From contig JBQCDV010000156.1 of assembly GCA_051960855.1 (NCBI GenBank), forward strand, positions 1 to 35,084: a stretch of DNA of 35,084 nt, written 5' to 3'. The position numbers were made by a program, and so were the translations under genes. The number at the start of each line of letters is the position of its first letter. Position 1 is the first letter of the stretch. Below, piece by piece: positions 14,922 to 21,935 of the stretch. Origin of the DNA: JBQCDV01 sp051960855. Its GTDB lineage: Bacteria; Actinomycetota; Actinomycetes; JAJZTN01. The notes beneath the pieces are model-generated. The model ran no database searches and was not told where the DNA came from. It saw nothing but the letters and a program-made list of their open reading frames with translations.

Positions 14922-15799
14922 CGACGATGCTCAGCACCGGCCTGGATCGCCATGACCAGCACGCCCGGCACCGCGGCCTGCCCGTCCGGTGCGAGGAGCT
15001 CGTCCTCATCTACCGTCTCGGTGACCTTGAGGTGGTCGCGGTGCGCGGCGTCGACCTCGACGTGGACGCGGGGGAGCGGGTGGCCCTTCTCGGGCCGTCG
15101 GGTTCCGGGAAGTCCTCGCTGCTGTCGATGCTCGGCGGCCTCATCCCGCCGTCAGCCGGCCGGCTCTGGATCGGCGACGACGAGATCGGCCGGATGACCC
15201 AGCGGCAGCTGCTGCGGCTGCGGGCCACGACCATCGGGATCCTCCTGCAGGGGGCCGCGCGCAACCTGCTGCCCTACGCCACGCCGCTGGAGAACGTCCG
15301 CTTCGCGCAGCGCTCGCTGGGCCGCCGGGAGCGCGAGGAGCTGCTGACCCCTGCCGAGCTGTTGGAGGCGCTGCAGCTTGGCGACGTCGGCGACGCCCGG
15401 CTGTCGTCGCTGTCCGGTGGCGAGCTGCAGCGGGTCGCCCTCGCCGTGTCGGTGGCCAACGCTCCGGGCCTGCTGCTCGTCGACGAGCCCACGTCCCAGC
15501 TCGACCGTGACGCCCGCGGCGCCGTGCTCGACTTGCTGCACCTGGTCAACGAGCGCTTCGGGACCACGGTCATCGTCGTGACCCACGACCCCGACGTCGG
15601 CGCGGCTCTCGGGCGCACCGTGACGATGCGCTACGGGCGCGTGGGGGAGGAAGGCCACCGCGGCGAGCAGTTCGCCGTCATCGGCAAGGACGGGTCGGTC
15701 CCGCTGCCGGATGCGCTGCTCGAGGAGTGGCCCCCGGGGACGCTCGTCCGCATCGACCGCGACGGCGAGGACCTGCGCCTGCGGAGGAGAGAGCCATGA
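14918..15799 (+). CDS. ABC transporter ATPase with AbrB-like C-terminal tail
   Basis: A 293-residue nucleotide-binding subunit. Walker A GPSGSGKSS (59-67), Q-loop Gln111, signature LSGGE (165-169), Walker B LLLVDE (185-190) and the H-loop His223 are all intact. LolD/MacB-type ATPases usually stop near residue 235. Here a further ~45 residues (251-293) follow, with the pattern VIGKDGSVPLP, a helix, PPGTLVRIDRDGEDLRLR, which looks like a swapped-hairpin AbrB/MazE-type domain. Start ATG 14918 overlaps the permease stop. It probably pairs with the second ATPase as a heterodimer on the single large permease. Confidence 0.92.
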   Translation: MTTMLSTGLDRHDQHARHRGLPVRCEELVLIYRLGDLEVVAVRGVDLDVDAGERVALLGPSGSGKSSLLSMLGGLIPPSAGRLWIGDDEIGRMTQRQLLRLRATTIGILLQGAARNLLPYATPLENVRFAQRSLGRREREELLTPAELLEALQLGDVGDARLSSLSGGELQRVALAVSVANAPGLLLVDEPTSQLDRDARGAVLDLLHLVNERFGTTVIVVTHDPDVGAALGRTVTMRYGRVGEEGHRGEQFAVIGKDGSVPLPDALLEEWPPGTLVRIDRDGEDLRLRRREP

Positions 15800-16548
15800 G
15801 CTTCGAGGCGGGACCGCTCATCGAGCTCGGTGCCGGCCAGCAGCAGCCGGGTACGAGGCGGCACCTCCCCGTCGTCGCCGAGTCCGTCGTCGTCGAGCGC
15901 GGTGGCCGCCGCATCCTCGACGACGTCAGCGTCACCGCGCGGCCCGGGGAGGTCCTCGCGGTCACCGGCCCCTCGGGTGCGGGCAAGACCACCCTGCTGT
16001 CCGCGCTCGCCGGCACCCTCGCCGTCGACAGCGGGTCGGTCCGTCACGGCGACGCCGTCATCGGCGTGCGGTCGTCGCGACTGCGGCGGTCACGATCGTC
16101 GAACGACGATGCTGCGCTCCTGCCCGCGCGCATCGGGCTCGTGCTGCAGGGCTACGGCCTGCTGCCCATCCTGTCCGCCGCCGAGAACGTCGAGCTGCCC
16201 CTGCAGCTGCTGGGTGCCCCACGAGCCGACGTCGGCCCCCGGGCGGTGCGGGCACTCGCTCGCGCCGGCCTGCCCGACCTCGCCGACCGGCTCGCCGAGG
16301 AGCTCTCCGGAGGCCAGCAGCAGCGCGTCGCCGTCGCGCGCGGCCTCGTGGTCGACCCCGAGGTGCTGCTCGCCGACGAGCCCACCAGCGAGCTGGACGC
16401 CGTCACCCGGGACCTCGTGGTCGCCACCCTGCGCGAGGAGGCCGACGCCGGCGCCACCGTCGTCGTCGCCACCCACGACCCGGAGGTCGCCACCGCCTGC
16501 GACGCCGAGATCCACCTGGTCGACGGGCGCGTGGCCGAGCGCCGCTGA
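15796..16548 (+). CDS. ABC transporter ATPase, second subunit
   Basis: A 250-residue LolD/MacB-like ATPase. Walker A GPSGAGKTT (58-66), Q-loop Gln118, signature LSGGQ (160-164), Walker B VLLADE and H-loop His217 are present, so it should be catalytically competent. It has a 25-residue N-terminal extension and a Ser/Arg-rich insert (VRSSRLRRSRSS) before the Q-loop. The ATG overlaps the stop of the first ATPase (ATGA) and GGAGGAGAG precedes it. Its last 459 nt are overlapped on the other strand by the unterminated frame of the converging MFS gene. Confidence 0.92.
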   Translation: MSFEAGPLIELGAGQQQPGTRRHLPVVAESVVVERGGRRILDDVSVTARPGEVLAVTGPSGAGKTTLLSALAGTLAVDSGSVRHGDAVIGVRSSRLRRSRSSNDDAALLPARIGLVLQGYGLLPILSAAENVELPLQLLGAPRADVGPRAVRALARAGLPDLADRLAEELSGGQQQRVAVARGLVVDPEVLLADEPTSELDAVTRDLVVATLREEADAGATVVVATHDPEVATACDAEIHLVDGRVAERR

Positions 16549-17736
16549 GCTCGCGGCGACCCGGCGCAGGACGCGGGGGGCGAGCACCAGCGCGGCGGCC
16601 AGGCTGAGGGCGCCGCTGAGGGCGAAGACCAGTCGCGGCGGCAGAGCGGCGCTCAGGACCCCGCCGAGGGCCAGGGAGACCAGGCTCACGCCCGCGGTGA
16701 GGCCGCCGACGGCGCCGCCCACGCGCCCGCGCGCGTCGGCGGGAGAGCGGAGCACGACGAGGGCACTCGCTCCGACGTTCGCGAGGCCGTTGCCGATCCC
16801 CCCGAGCAGGCTCAGGGGGACCAGCCAGGCTGGACCGGGCGCCGCCGCGAAGAGCACGAGCATCGCGGCCAGCAGGATGAGGCCGCCGAACAGCGCCCGG
16901 GCGAGTGCGAGATGGGCCGTCGCCCGGCCGGCGAGGGGCGCACCCACCGCCACGCCGAGGGCCCACGTCGCCGCGAGGGCGCCGTACCACGCGCCCGAGG
17001 CGCCGAGGGTGTCGCGCACGAGGAAGACCTCCACGACGTTGACGACCATGCCGAAGAGCACGCAGACGCACAGCGCCGCCACGACCGGGGCCAGAACGGC
17101 GTCCGCCCGCAGCAGCCGCACGCCGTCGGCTGCCCGTGGGGCCGGGGCGTCGGGTCCCCTGCGCGGTGAGCGATGCACCGTCAGGCGCAGCGCGGCGACG
17201 GTGATGGCGAGGTAGCTGGCCGCGTCGAGAGCAAGGGGCACGCGCAGCCCGACCGTGGCAGCGAGCAGGCCGCCGAGCGCGGGGGCGACGAGACCGGCCA
17301 GCGTGCGAGCGCTCGAGAGCAGGCCCATGGCCTCCGAGAGCCGCTTCGCGGGGACCAGCTCAGGCAGCAGCGCCTGCCAGGTCGACCCCGCGAGCGCCTC
17401 CCCTGCGCCGAGGGCCGCGACCACGACCAGGAGCACAGGCAGCGGAGGGACGGTCAGCAGGACCAAGCAGGCGAGGACCTGACTGAGGGAGGCGAGCAGC
17501 AGCAGCTGCCGCGAGCTGCGGCTGTCCGCCAGGACTCCGACCAGCGGGGCGAGCAGCACCATCGGTGCGAGGCCCGCGACCAGGAGAGCTGCGATGGCCG
17601 CGCCGCCGGCGCCGGTGTCATGCAGGTGCAGCTGCAGGGCGACCAGTGCCGCCTCGTCGCCCAGCAGCGACACCGAGCGCGCGACCACGGCGGTGCGGAT
17701 GTTCCGGTCGCGCAGCAGGGAGGATGTGAAAGGCAT
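16090..17736 (-). CDS. MFS transporter with run-on C-terminus
   Basis: The first ~396 residues form a 12-helix major facilitator protein of the kind that exports drugs. It begins LLRDRNIRTAVVARSVSLLGD, has the inter-helix motif GVLADSRSSRQLLLLA and the central loop HRSPRRGPDAPAPRAAD. After residue 396 no stop codon is met, and the frame continues 152 codons antisense to the ATPase gene 15796-16548; that tail (GHAPVDQVDLGVAGGGDL and onward) is hydrophilic, repetitive and looks like antisense translation. Either the native stop has been lost or the sequence has a base error near 16549. ATG 17736 follows TTGACA-N17-GACATT by seven bases (leaderless) and sits inside a palindromic operator. Confidence 0.82.
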   Translation of the reverse strand: MPFTSSLLRDRNIRTAVVARSVSLLGDEAALVALQLHLHDTGAGGAAIAALLVAGLAPMVLLAPLVGVLADSRSSRQLLLLASLSQVLACLVLLTVPPLPVLLVVVAALGAGEALAGSTWQALLPELVPAKRLSEAMGLLSSARTLAGLVAPALGGLLAATVGLRVPLALDAASYLAITVAALRLTVHRSPRRGPDAPAPRAADGVRLLRADAVLAPVVAALCVCVLFGMVVNVVEVFLVRDTLGASGAWYGALAATWALGVAVGAPLAGRATAHLALARALFGGLILLAAMLVLFAAAPGPAWLVPLSLLGGIGNGLANVGASALVVLRSPADARGRVGGAVGGLTAGVSLVSLALGGVLSAALPPRLVFALSGALSLAAALVLAPRVLRRVAASSAALGHAPVDQVDLGVAGGGDLRVVGGDDDGGAGVGLLAQGGDHEVPGDGVQLAGGLVGEQHLGVDHEAARDGDALLLASGELLGEPVGEVGQAGASECPHRPGADVGSWGTQQLQGQLDVLGGGQDGQQAVALQHEPDARGQERSIVVRRS

Positions 17737-17772
17737 ATTTCACAATGTCCCCTCGGTCCATCCCAATGTCAA
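17725..17772 (-). promoter_or_regulatory. MFS promoter and palindromic operator
   Basis: On the minus strand TTGACA (17772-17767), a 17-nt spacer and GACATT (17749-17744) precede the MFS ATG at 17736 by seven bases. Overlapping the -10 end and the start codon is the perfect inverted repeat TGTGAAA-N6-TTTCACA (17725-17744). A related half-site TTTCAGA (17780-17786) precedes the divergent regulator start. The layout fits repression by the adjacent ArsR-type protein, which would block polymerase at the exporter promoter. Confidence 0.65.
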
Positions 17773-17798
17773 GCACTCGTTTCAGATACTGTGGCCGC

Positions 17799-18398
17799 AT
17801 GCCAGAGCAGCAGCCGCTCGGGGAGGGGCCGGACCGTGACGAGGTCGTCTTGCGCGATCCCCGGCAGATCCGTGCACTGGCCCACCCGGCGCGTCTGGCG
17901 GCGCTCGACGTCCTGGCCGCCGGTGAGGCGGTGACGGCCACCGCGATGGCCGAGGTTGCTGGCATCAGCGCGTCCGCGATGAGCTATCACCTGCGCGCGC
18001 TGGAGCGGTTCGGGCTGGTCAGGCGAGGCGAGTCGGCAGACGGGCGCGAGCGGCCCTGGCTGATGACGGGCCGTTCGATGCGCGTGGAGTCGGACTCGCC
18101 GCTGGCGTCGGCAGCGGCGGAGGCCGCTCTCGCGGAGGCGACCCTGGATCGCGACCGGGCTGTGTTTCGCGAGTTCCTCGCCCGTGAGGCCCGAGAGAGC
18201 CCCGAGTGGCGGGAGGCCACGACCATCGCCACGGGAAGCTCCTGGATGACGGTGGAGGAGGCACGCGAGGTGCAGCAGCGTTTCGACGAGCTGCTGGCGC
18301 CCTTCCGGGGGCGCTGCGACGGCCCGCGTCCCGATGGCGCCCGCCGGGTGCGGACGACGTTCGTGCTCGTGCCGGCGGAGCCGGAGGTCGGCGAGTGA
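17799..18398 (+). CDS. ArsR-type winged-helix transcriptional regulator
   Basis: A 199-residue regulator. Residues ~20-85 form a winged helix: DPRQIRALAHPARLAALDVLAAGEAVTATAMAEVAGISASAMSYHLRALERFGLVRR is the classic ArsR/HTH_20 signature. The C-terminal part is helical and charged, with DRAVFREFLAREARESPEWR and an EEAREVQQRFDELLAPF segment; no metal-binding cysteines are seen, so an organic ligand is more likely than a metal. ATG 17799 lies six bases after TACTGT. It is divergent from the MFS exporter, whose start carries a palindrome, the usual arrangement of a local repressor and the pump it controls. Its last bases overlap the next gene. Confidence 0.9.
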   Translation: MPEQQPLGEGPDRDEVVLRDPRQIRALAHPARLAALDVLAAGEAVTATAMAEVAGISASAMSYHLRALERFGLVRRGESADGRERPWLMTGRSMRVESDSPLASAAAEAALAEATLDRDRAVFREFLAREARESPEWREATTIATGSSWMTVEEAREVQQRFDELLAPFRGRCDGPRPDGARRVRTTFVLVPAEPEVGE

Positions 18399-18943
18399 GA
18401 GAGGCGCGTGATCGTGCGGACTCTCCCATGGAGGCGGCTGGCGTTACGGGCGAAGGACTCCTGCTTCGTCCCTGGCGTGAGGATGACGTTTCCGTGATGA
18501 CGGAGCTTTTCGACACTGATGAGATGGATCGGTGGACTCCGCTGGCACACCCCTTCACCACCGAGGTGGCGCGGCGCTACGTGGCTGCAGCTCAGCGGGC
18601 CGTGAATTCTGGCTTGCTGCAGTACGCAATCACGGTCGACGGTGAGGTCCCGCTCGGTGAGGTTCTCCTCTTCCCGACGGACGAGCCTGCGTGCTGCGAG
18701 TTCGCGTATGCCGTCGGGGCGGCCCATCGGGGTGCCCGCCTCGCGGCCCGAGCCATGACGGCGCTGAGACCGATGGCGGTATCCCTCGGTTACGGCTCGG
18801 CGCGCCTCCGCATCGCCGTCGGCAACACAGCGAGCGAGGTGGTCGCTCGGGCAGCAGGGTTCCAGCGGACCGATGAGCCCCTCCTGCAGCGCGAGCGCAA
18901 GGGTTATCGGCTGCAGATGGCCACGTGGCGACGGTCTCTGTGA
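18395..18943 (+). CDS. GNAT family N-acetyltransferase
   Basis: A 182-residue acetyltransferase of the RimJ/RimL-like type, transferring acetyl from acetyl-CoA to an unknown amine. It has the N-terminal LLLRPWREDDVSVMTELFDTDEM, central strands with FAYAVGAAHRGARLAARAMTAL (the acetyl-CoA loop and helix) and the terminal RIAVGNTASEVVARAAGFQRTD. GTG 18395 overlaps the regulator stop (GTGA) and has GGAGG seven bases upstream; ATG 18428 is an alternative without a ribosome-binding site. The middle of the gene is visibly less GC-rich in third positions than its neighbours, a mild hint of separate origin. It may acetylate a compound handled by the MFS pump. Confidence 0.85.
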   Translation: MREARDRADSPMEAAGVTGEGLLLRPWREDDVSVMTELFDTDEMDRWTPLAHPFTTEVARRYVAAAQRAVNSGLLQYAITVDGEVPLGEVLLFPTDEPACCEFAYAVGAAHRGARLAARAMTALRPMAVSLGYGSARLRIAVGNTASEVVARAAGFQRTDEPLLQRERKGYRLQMATWRRSL

Positions 18944-18953
18944 GGATCGGGGC

Positions 18954-19490
18954 GTGACCTCACCCGACTCTTCGGTCTCACCGGTCCTCGGGACGCTGCA
19001 CCGCGTCGGCGACAGGGGCGTCGTCCGGCTCGAGAGCCGTCTGGATGCCGACCCCGCCCAGGTCTGGGCTGCGGTGACCGACCCCCTGCGGCTGGCGCGG
19101 TGGCTCGGCGAGGTCGAGGGTGAGTTACGGCTGGGCGGCAGTTTCCGCGCGAAGTTCCGTGCCAGCGGGTGGGAGGGCGAGTGCACCGTCGAGTGGTGCG
19201 AAGCACCGTCTCACCTGCGGGTGGCGACCTCATCGCCAGACCAGCCGGACGGCGTGTTCGACGTCACCGTCTCTGCAGTTGATGGACGGACTGTCGTCGT
19301 CGTCGAGGACCGGGGCGTGCCGCTAGATGAGATCGCGGCCTATGGCGCGGGGGACCAGATCCACCTCGAGGACCTCGGGGCTTACCTCGATGGCCGCGAG
19401 CCGTGTGACGCCCGCGCCCGGTGGCAGCAGCTCGCATCGTCGTACGAGGCTCTGGCTGCCGACCTCATCGACGCGTCCTCGCGCTCATGA
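18954..19490 (+). CDS. SRPBCC domain-containing protein
   Basis: A 178-residue START-like protein of the AHSA1 (activator of Hsp90 ATPase-like) type. It shows RLDADPAQVWAAVTDPLRLARWL, then beta-strands with GSFRAKFRASGWEGECTVEWCE and a final helix ARWQQLASSYEALAADL. This fold binds hydrophobic ligands; none can be named. GTG 18954 lies 10 nt after the acetyltransferase stop with GAGGATCGGGG as a weak ribosome-binding site. It overlaps the following LLM gene by ATGA, so the two are coupled. Confidence 0.87.
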   Translation: MTSPDSSVSPVLGTLHRVGDRGVVRLESRLDADPAQVWAAVTDPLRLARWLGEVEGELRLGGSFRAKFRASGWEGECTVEWCEAPSHLRVATSSPDQPDGVFDVTVSAVDGRTVVVVEDRGVPLDEIAAYGAGDQIHLEDLGAYLDGREPCDARARWQQLASSYEALAADLIDASSRS

Positions 19491-20296
19491 CCACGCGGCG
19501 CGGCGTCTTCGTCGCCCCTTTCGATGCCCTGGCCGACCCTCGGGTGATCGGCGACCTCGCGGCCCGAGCGGAGGCCGCGGGGTGGGAGGGCTTTTTCGTC
19601 TGGGACCACCTGCTCTACCGGGAGCCGGTCAGGGCAATCGCGGACGTGTGGATCTGCTGTGCGGCTGTGGCGATGCGCACCCAGACACTGCTGTTCGGCC
19701 CGATGGTGACGCCGTTGGCGCGACGTCGTCCGCAGGTCCTGGCCCGGCAGGCCGCGAGCCTCGCGGTGCTCTCGCAAGGGCGGTTCGTCCCCGGGCTGGG
19801 ACTCGGCGACGACGGGGCACGGGAGCTGAGCGCCTTCGGCGACGAGGCCGATCCCAAGATCCGTGCGCGGAAGCTCGACGAGGGGTTGGACGTCCTGACC
19901 GGCCTATTGTCGGGAGAGCTGGTCGACCACGACGGCGACCACTACGTGGCACGGCAGGTGCGGTTCCACCCGGCGCCCGCCATACCGATCTGGCTGGCAG
20001 CGCGCTTTCCCAACCGGGCGCCCGTGCGGCGCGCGGCGAGATACGACGGGCTCTTCGTCATCGGGCTGCACGCGCCCGAGGACCTCGACGAGGTGAGCGC
20101 GGCGCTCGACCAGCACACGCCTGCTCCGGGATACGACGTCGTCATCGACCTGCCGGCCGACCAGGACCCGGCGCCCTGGCTGGACCGCGGCGCCTCGTGG
20201 GTGCTGACCCGCTTCGGGCCCTTTGACCTGGACCTGGAGGCCATCGGGCGTGTCATCGACGCCGGACCCGCAGCAGCGCCGGAGGTCGCTCGGTAG
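19487..20296 (+). CDS. LLM class flavin/F420-dependent oxidoreductase
   Basis: A 269-residue luciferase-like TIM-barrel oxidoreductase. Family marks are AEAAGWEGFFVWDHLLY, FGPMVTPLARRRPQVLARQAASL, SQGRFVPGLGLG and the C-terminal part beginning PAIPIWLAARFPNRAPVRRAARYDGLF. In actinobacteria this subfamily mostly uses coenzyme F420, but flavin use cannot be excluded. At 269 residues it is on the short side for the family, which is usually nearer 300. ATG 19487 overlaps the SRPBCC stop, so both are made from one message. It converges on the next gene with an 8-nt gap. Confidence 0.9.
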   Translation: MTTRRGVFVAPFDALADPRVIGDLAARAEAAGWEGFFVWDHLLYREPVRAIADVWICCAAVAMRTQTLLFGPMVTPLARRRPQVLARQAASLAVLSQGRFVPGLGLGDDGARELSAFGDEADPKIRARKLDEGLDVLTGLLSGELVDHDGDHYVARQVRFHPAPAIPIWLAARFPNRAPVRRAARYDGLFVIGLHAPEDLDEVSAALDQHTPAPGYDVVIDLPADQDPAPWLDRGASWVLTRFGPFDLDLEAIGRVIDAGPAAAPEVAR

Positions 20297-20304
20297 CGAC
20301 GGCG

Positions 20305-20901
20305 TCAGCGACGCGGGAGGGACCGGCCGTCCGGCAGCGTCCGGCCCGCCAGCAGCGAGATGAGATCGCCGATGTCGGCGGTGACAGCTGTCCCCGAGCC
20401 CCAGCTCCAGGTCGTGTCCGACGCCTCGAGTCGCACGCCGGAGAGGTCGACCCCGAACCACGCACCCTCGGCCGCGGTGAGGGCGTCGAGCACCGCGAGG
20501 AGCGCCTCCGCGGGGGCGACAGGCGGCCGGCCCAGCGGAGTCGTCACGTCGAGCGAGTGGATGACGGCGTGACTGAGGGCGCCGATCGCACCGCCGCCCG
20601 GAGGCTGCCACGCGTGCAGACGATCGGAGCGGAGCTGACCGAGCAGCTCCTCGGCGGGCAGCGAGCCGTCTCGGGCGGCGACCGTGTCCGACAGGACCGA
20701 GAAGTCGCCCCCGGCCGCGGCCATCTCGGCGCCGAACTGCTGCGGTGTCATGCGCACAGGCATCGTCACGTGCGCGACGACGTGGCGCACCTGCCAACGG
20801 TCGCAGAGCGACGGCGTCTCCCATGCTGGTGAGGGCGCGGACTGCAGCAGGTCGGCGAGGCCGTCGCAGGTAGGGGCGACAAGGGCCTGCAGGTCGGTCA
20901 C
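20305..20901 (-). CDS. Mycothiol-dependent maleylpyruvate isomerase family protein
   Basis: A 198-residue DinB-superfamily protein. The segment SLCDRWQVRHVVAHVTMPVRM corresponds to the family pattern in which the AH His is a metal ligand; ALSHAVIHSLDVTTPLGRP supplies the second conserved His region, and the C-terminal ADIGDLISLLAGR segment is also family-like. Such proteins use mycothiol for isomerisation or S-transfer in detoxification, though many lack a known substrate. GTG 20901 follows AGGAG by five bases. It is downstream of the SCO6745-type gene on the same strand, with 46 nt between them. Confidence 0.82.
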   Translation of the reverse strand: MTDLQALVAPTCDGLADLLQSAPSPAWETPSLCDRWQVRHVVAHVTMPVRMTPQQFGAEMAAAGGDFSVLSDTVAARDGSLPAEELLGQLRSDRLHAWQPPGGGAIGALSHAVIHSLDVTTPLGRPPVAPAEALLAVLDALTAAEGAWFGVDLSGVRLEASDTTWSWGSGTAVTADIGDLISLLAGRTLPDGRSLPRR

Positions 20902-20947
20902 GGCATCTCCTGGGCGGGACGTGGGTGTGCGGGGCCGGCGGCTGAGG

Positions 20948-21808
20948 TCAGGCGGCCGTGACGGGAGCTGGCACCCCGATCGGGTTGGGCATGGGCAGGA
21001 CGCCTGCGTCGACGACGGCTTGTGCCAGAGGGTGCAGCAGTGCGGCGAGCCGCTCGACCTGCTGGTCGCCCAGGCGCTGCCATGGCAGGTCGGCGCGTCT
21101 GTCGGTGTCCTGCTCGATCCGCTGGCGCCCCGCACGGCCTGCCTCCGTCAGCGACCCGTCCGCGCCGGTCCAGCCGCACTCCCGCAGACTCGCGCTTGCT
21201 GCTGCCCAGTCCTCCTCAGGCCAGTTGCGGCTGCGGCGGACGGTGTAGTCGTCCACCTCGCCTGAGGCGATCTTGAGCAGGTGCGCGCACAGCGGCGTGA
21301 CACCGGCGGCGACGAGGACGGCGATGTGTCCGTCTCCTCGGTGCTCGCGCAGCGTGGTGCAGGCCTGCCACAGCGCGGCCAGCGGGTCGGCCGGTCGTGG
21401 CAGAGCCTGGTTGGCGGCGGCCAGCACTCGTCCCGAGCAGTCGGCGCGCCGAGCAGCCTCCCACGCCAGATCGGCCATCTCCTCCAGATCGCGTCGCACC
21501 GCCGCCGGCATCAGCGGACGCAGGCTCTCGACTGCGCCCTGTGATCGGGCCTCGAGAGCGGTCTGGGGTGACACCGTCTGCCAGACGCTGGGCAGCACGG
21601 GCGCAAGCCGGTCGCGCCCGAAGCCGTAGAAGGCGGCCCCGGCGACCTCTGCCGACACCGCTCCCAGCGGCGCTGCGCGCTGTGCGCAGTAGAGCTGCCA
21701 GAAGCCGTGCAGCCCGACTGCTTCGCCGGCGGCCTTCGCCTGTGGCGTGAAGTAGGTGACGGCGTGGACCGGCTCGAACAGCGTCCACATCCGGCGTGCC
21801 CGATGCAT
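20948..21808 (-). CDS. SCO6745-type conserved protein
   Basis: A 286-residue mostly helical protein that I relate to the actinobacterial SCO6745 family (function unknown). It begins ARRMWTLFEPVHAVTYFTPQA and has the segment GFWQLYCAQRAAPLGAVSAEVAGAAFYGF, typical of the family; the C-terminal half has a winged-helix feel (WAAASASLRECGWTGADGSLTEAGRAGRQRIE), where the LTEAGRA motif resembles MarR-type wing ends. ATG 21808 follows AATAGT (minus strand, 21820-21815) by six bases, so it is probably leaderless. It is divergent from the dimethylformamidase-like gene, sharing an intergenic region of about 100 bp. Confidence 0.78.
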   Translation of the reverse strand: MHRARRMWTLFEPVHAVTYFTPQAKAAGEAVGLHGFWQLYCAQRAAPLGAVSAEVAGAAFYGFGRDRLAPVLPSVWQTVSPQTALEARSQGAVESLRPLMPAAVRRDLEEMADLAWEAARRADCSGRVLAAANQALPRPADPLAALWQACTTLREHRGDGHIAVLVAAGVTPLCAHLLKIASGEVDDYTVRRSRNWPEEDWAAASASLRECGWTGADGSLTEAGRAGRQRIEQDTDRRADLPWQRLGDQQVERLAALLHPLAQAVVDAGVLPMPNPIGVPAPVTAA

Positions 21809-21893
21809 CCGCTCACTATTGCCGAGCAAGGGCCGAGCCCGCAGGGCCACTTCCCGATCTGCTGGCCTGCGCGACCGTGGCCGTGGTGGTGGG

Positions 21894-21899
21894 TACGGT
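21894..21899 (+). promoter_or_regulatory. -10 box ahead of the leader frame and the dimethylformamidase-like gene
   Basis: TACGGT ends six bases before a GTG at 21906, placing the predicted start of transcription exactly on that codon. Only a 9-codon frame starts there, and it ends on the start codon of the next gene. A -35 is not evident. Confidence 0.4.
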
Positions 21900-21905
21900 C
21901 GCGGG

Positions 21906-21935
21906 GTGCCTTCGGTCGAACGAGTCCGCGCGTGA
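21906..21935 (+). CDS. Putative 9-residue leader peptide
   Basis: GTG at 21906 opens a 9-codon frame (VPSVERVRA) ending at TGA 21933-21935, which overlaps the GTG start of the dimethylformamidase-like gene as GTGA. With the -10 box six bases upstream it would be translated from a leaderless mRNA and feed ribosomes onto the main start, which has no evident Shine-Dalgarno of its own. There is no codon bias pointing to a particular amino acid. It is called from layout only. Confidence 0.35.
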   Translation: MPSVERVRA

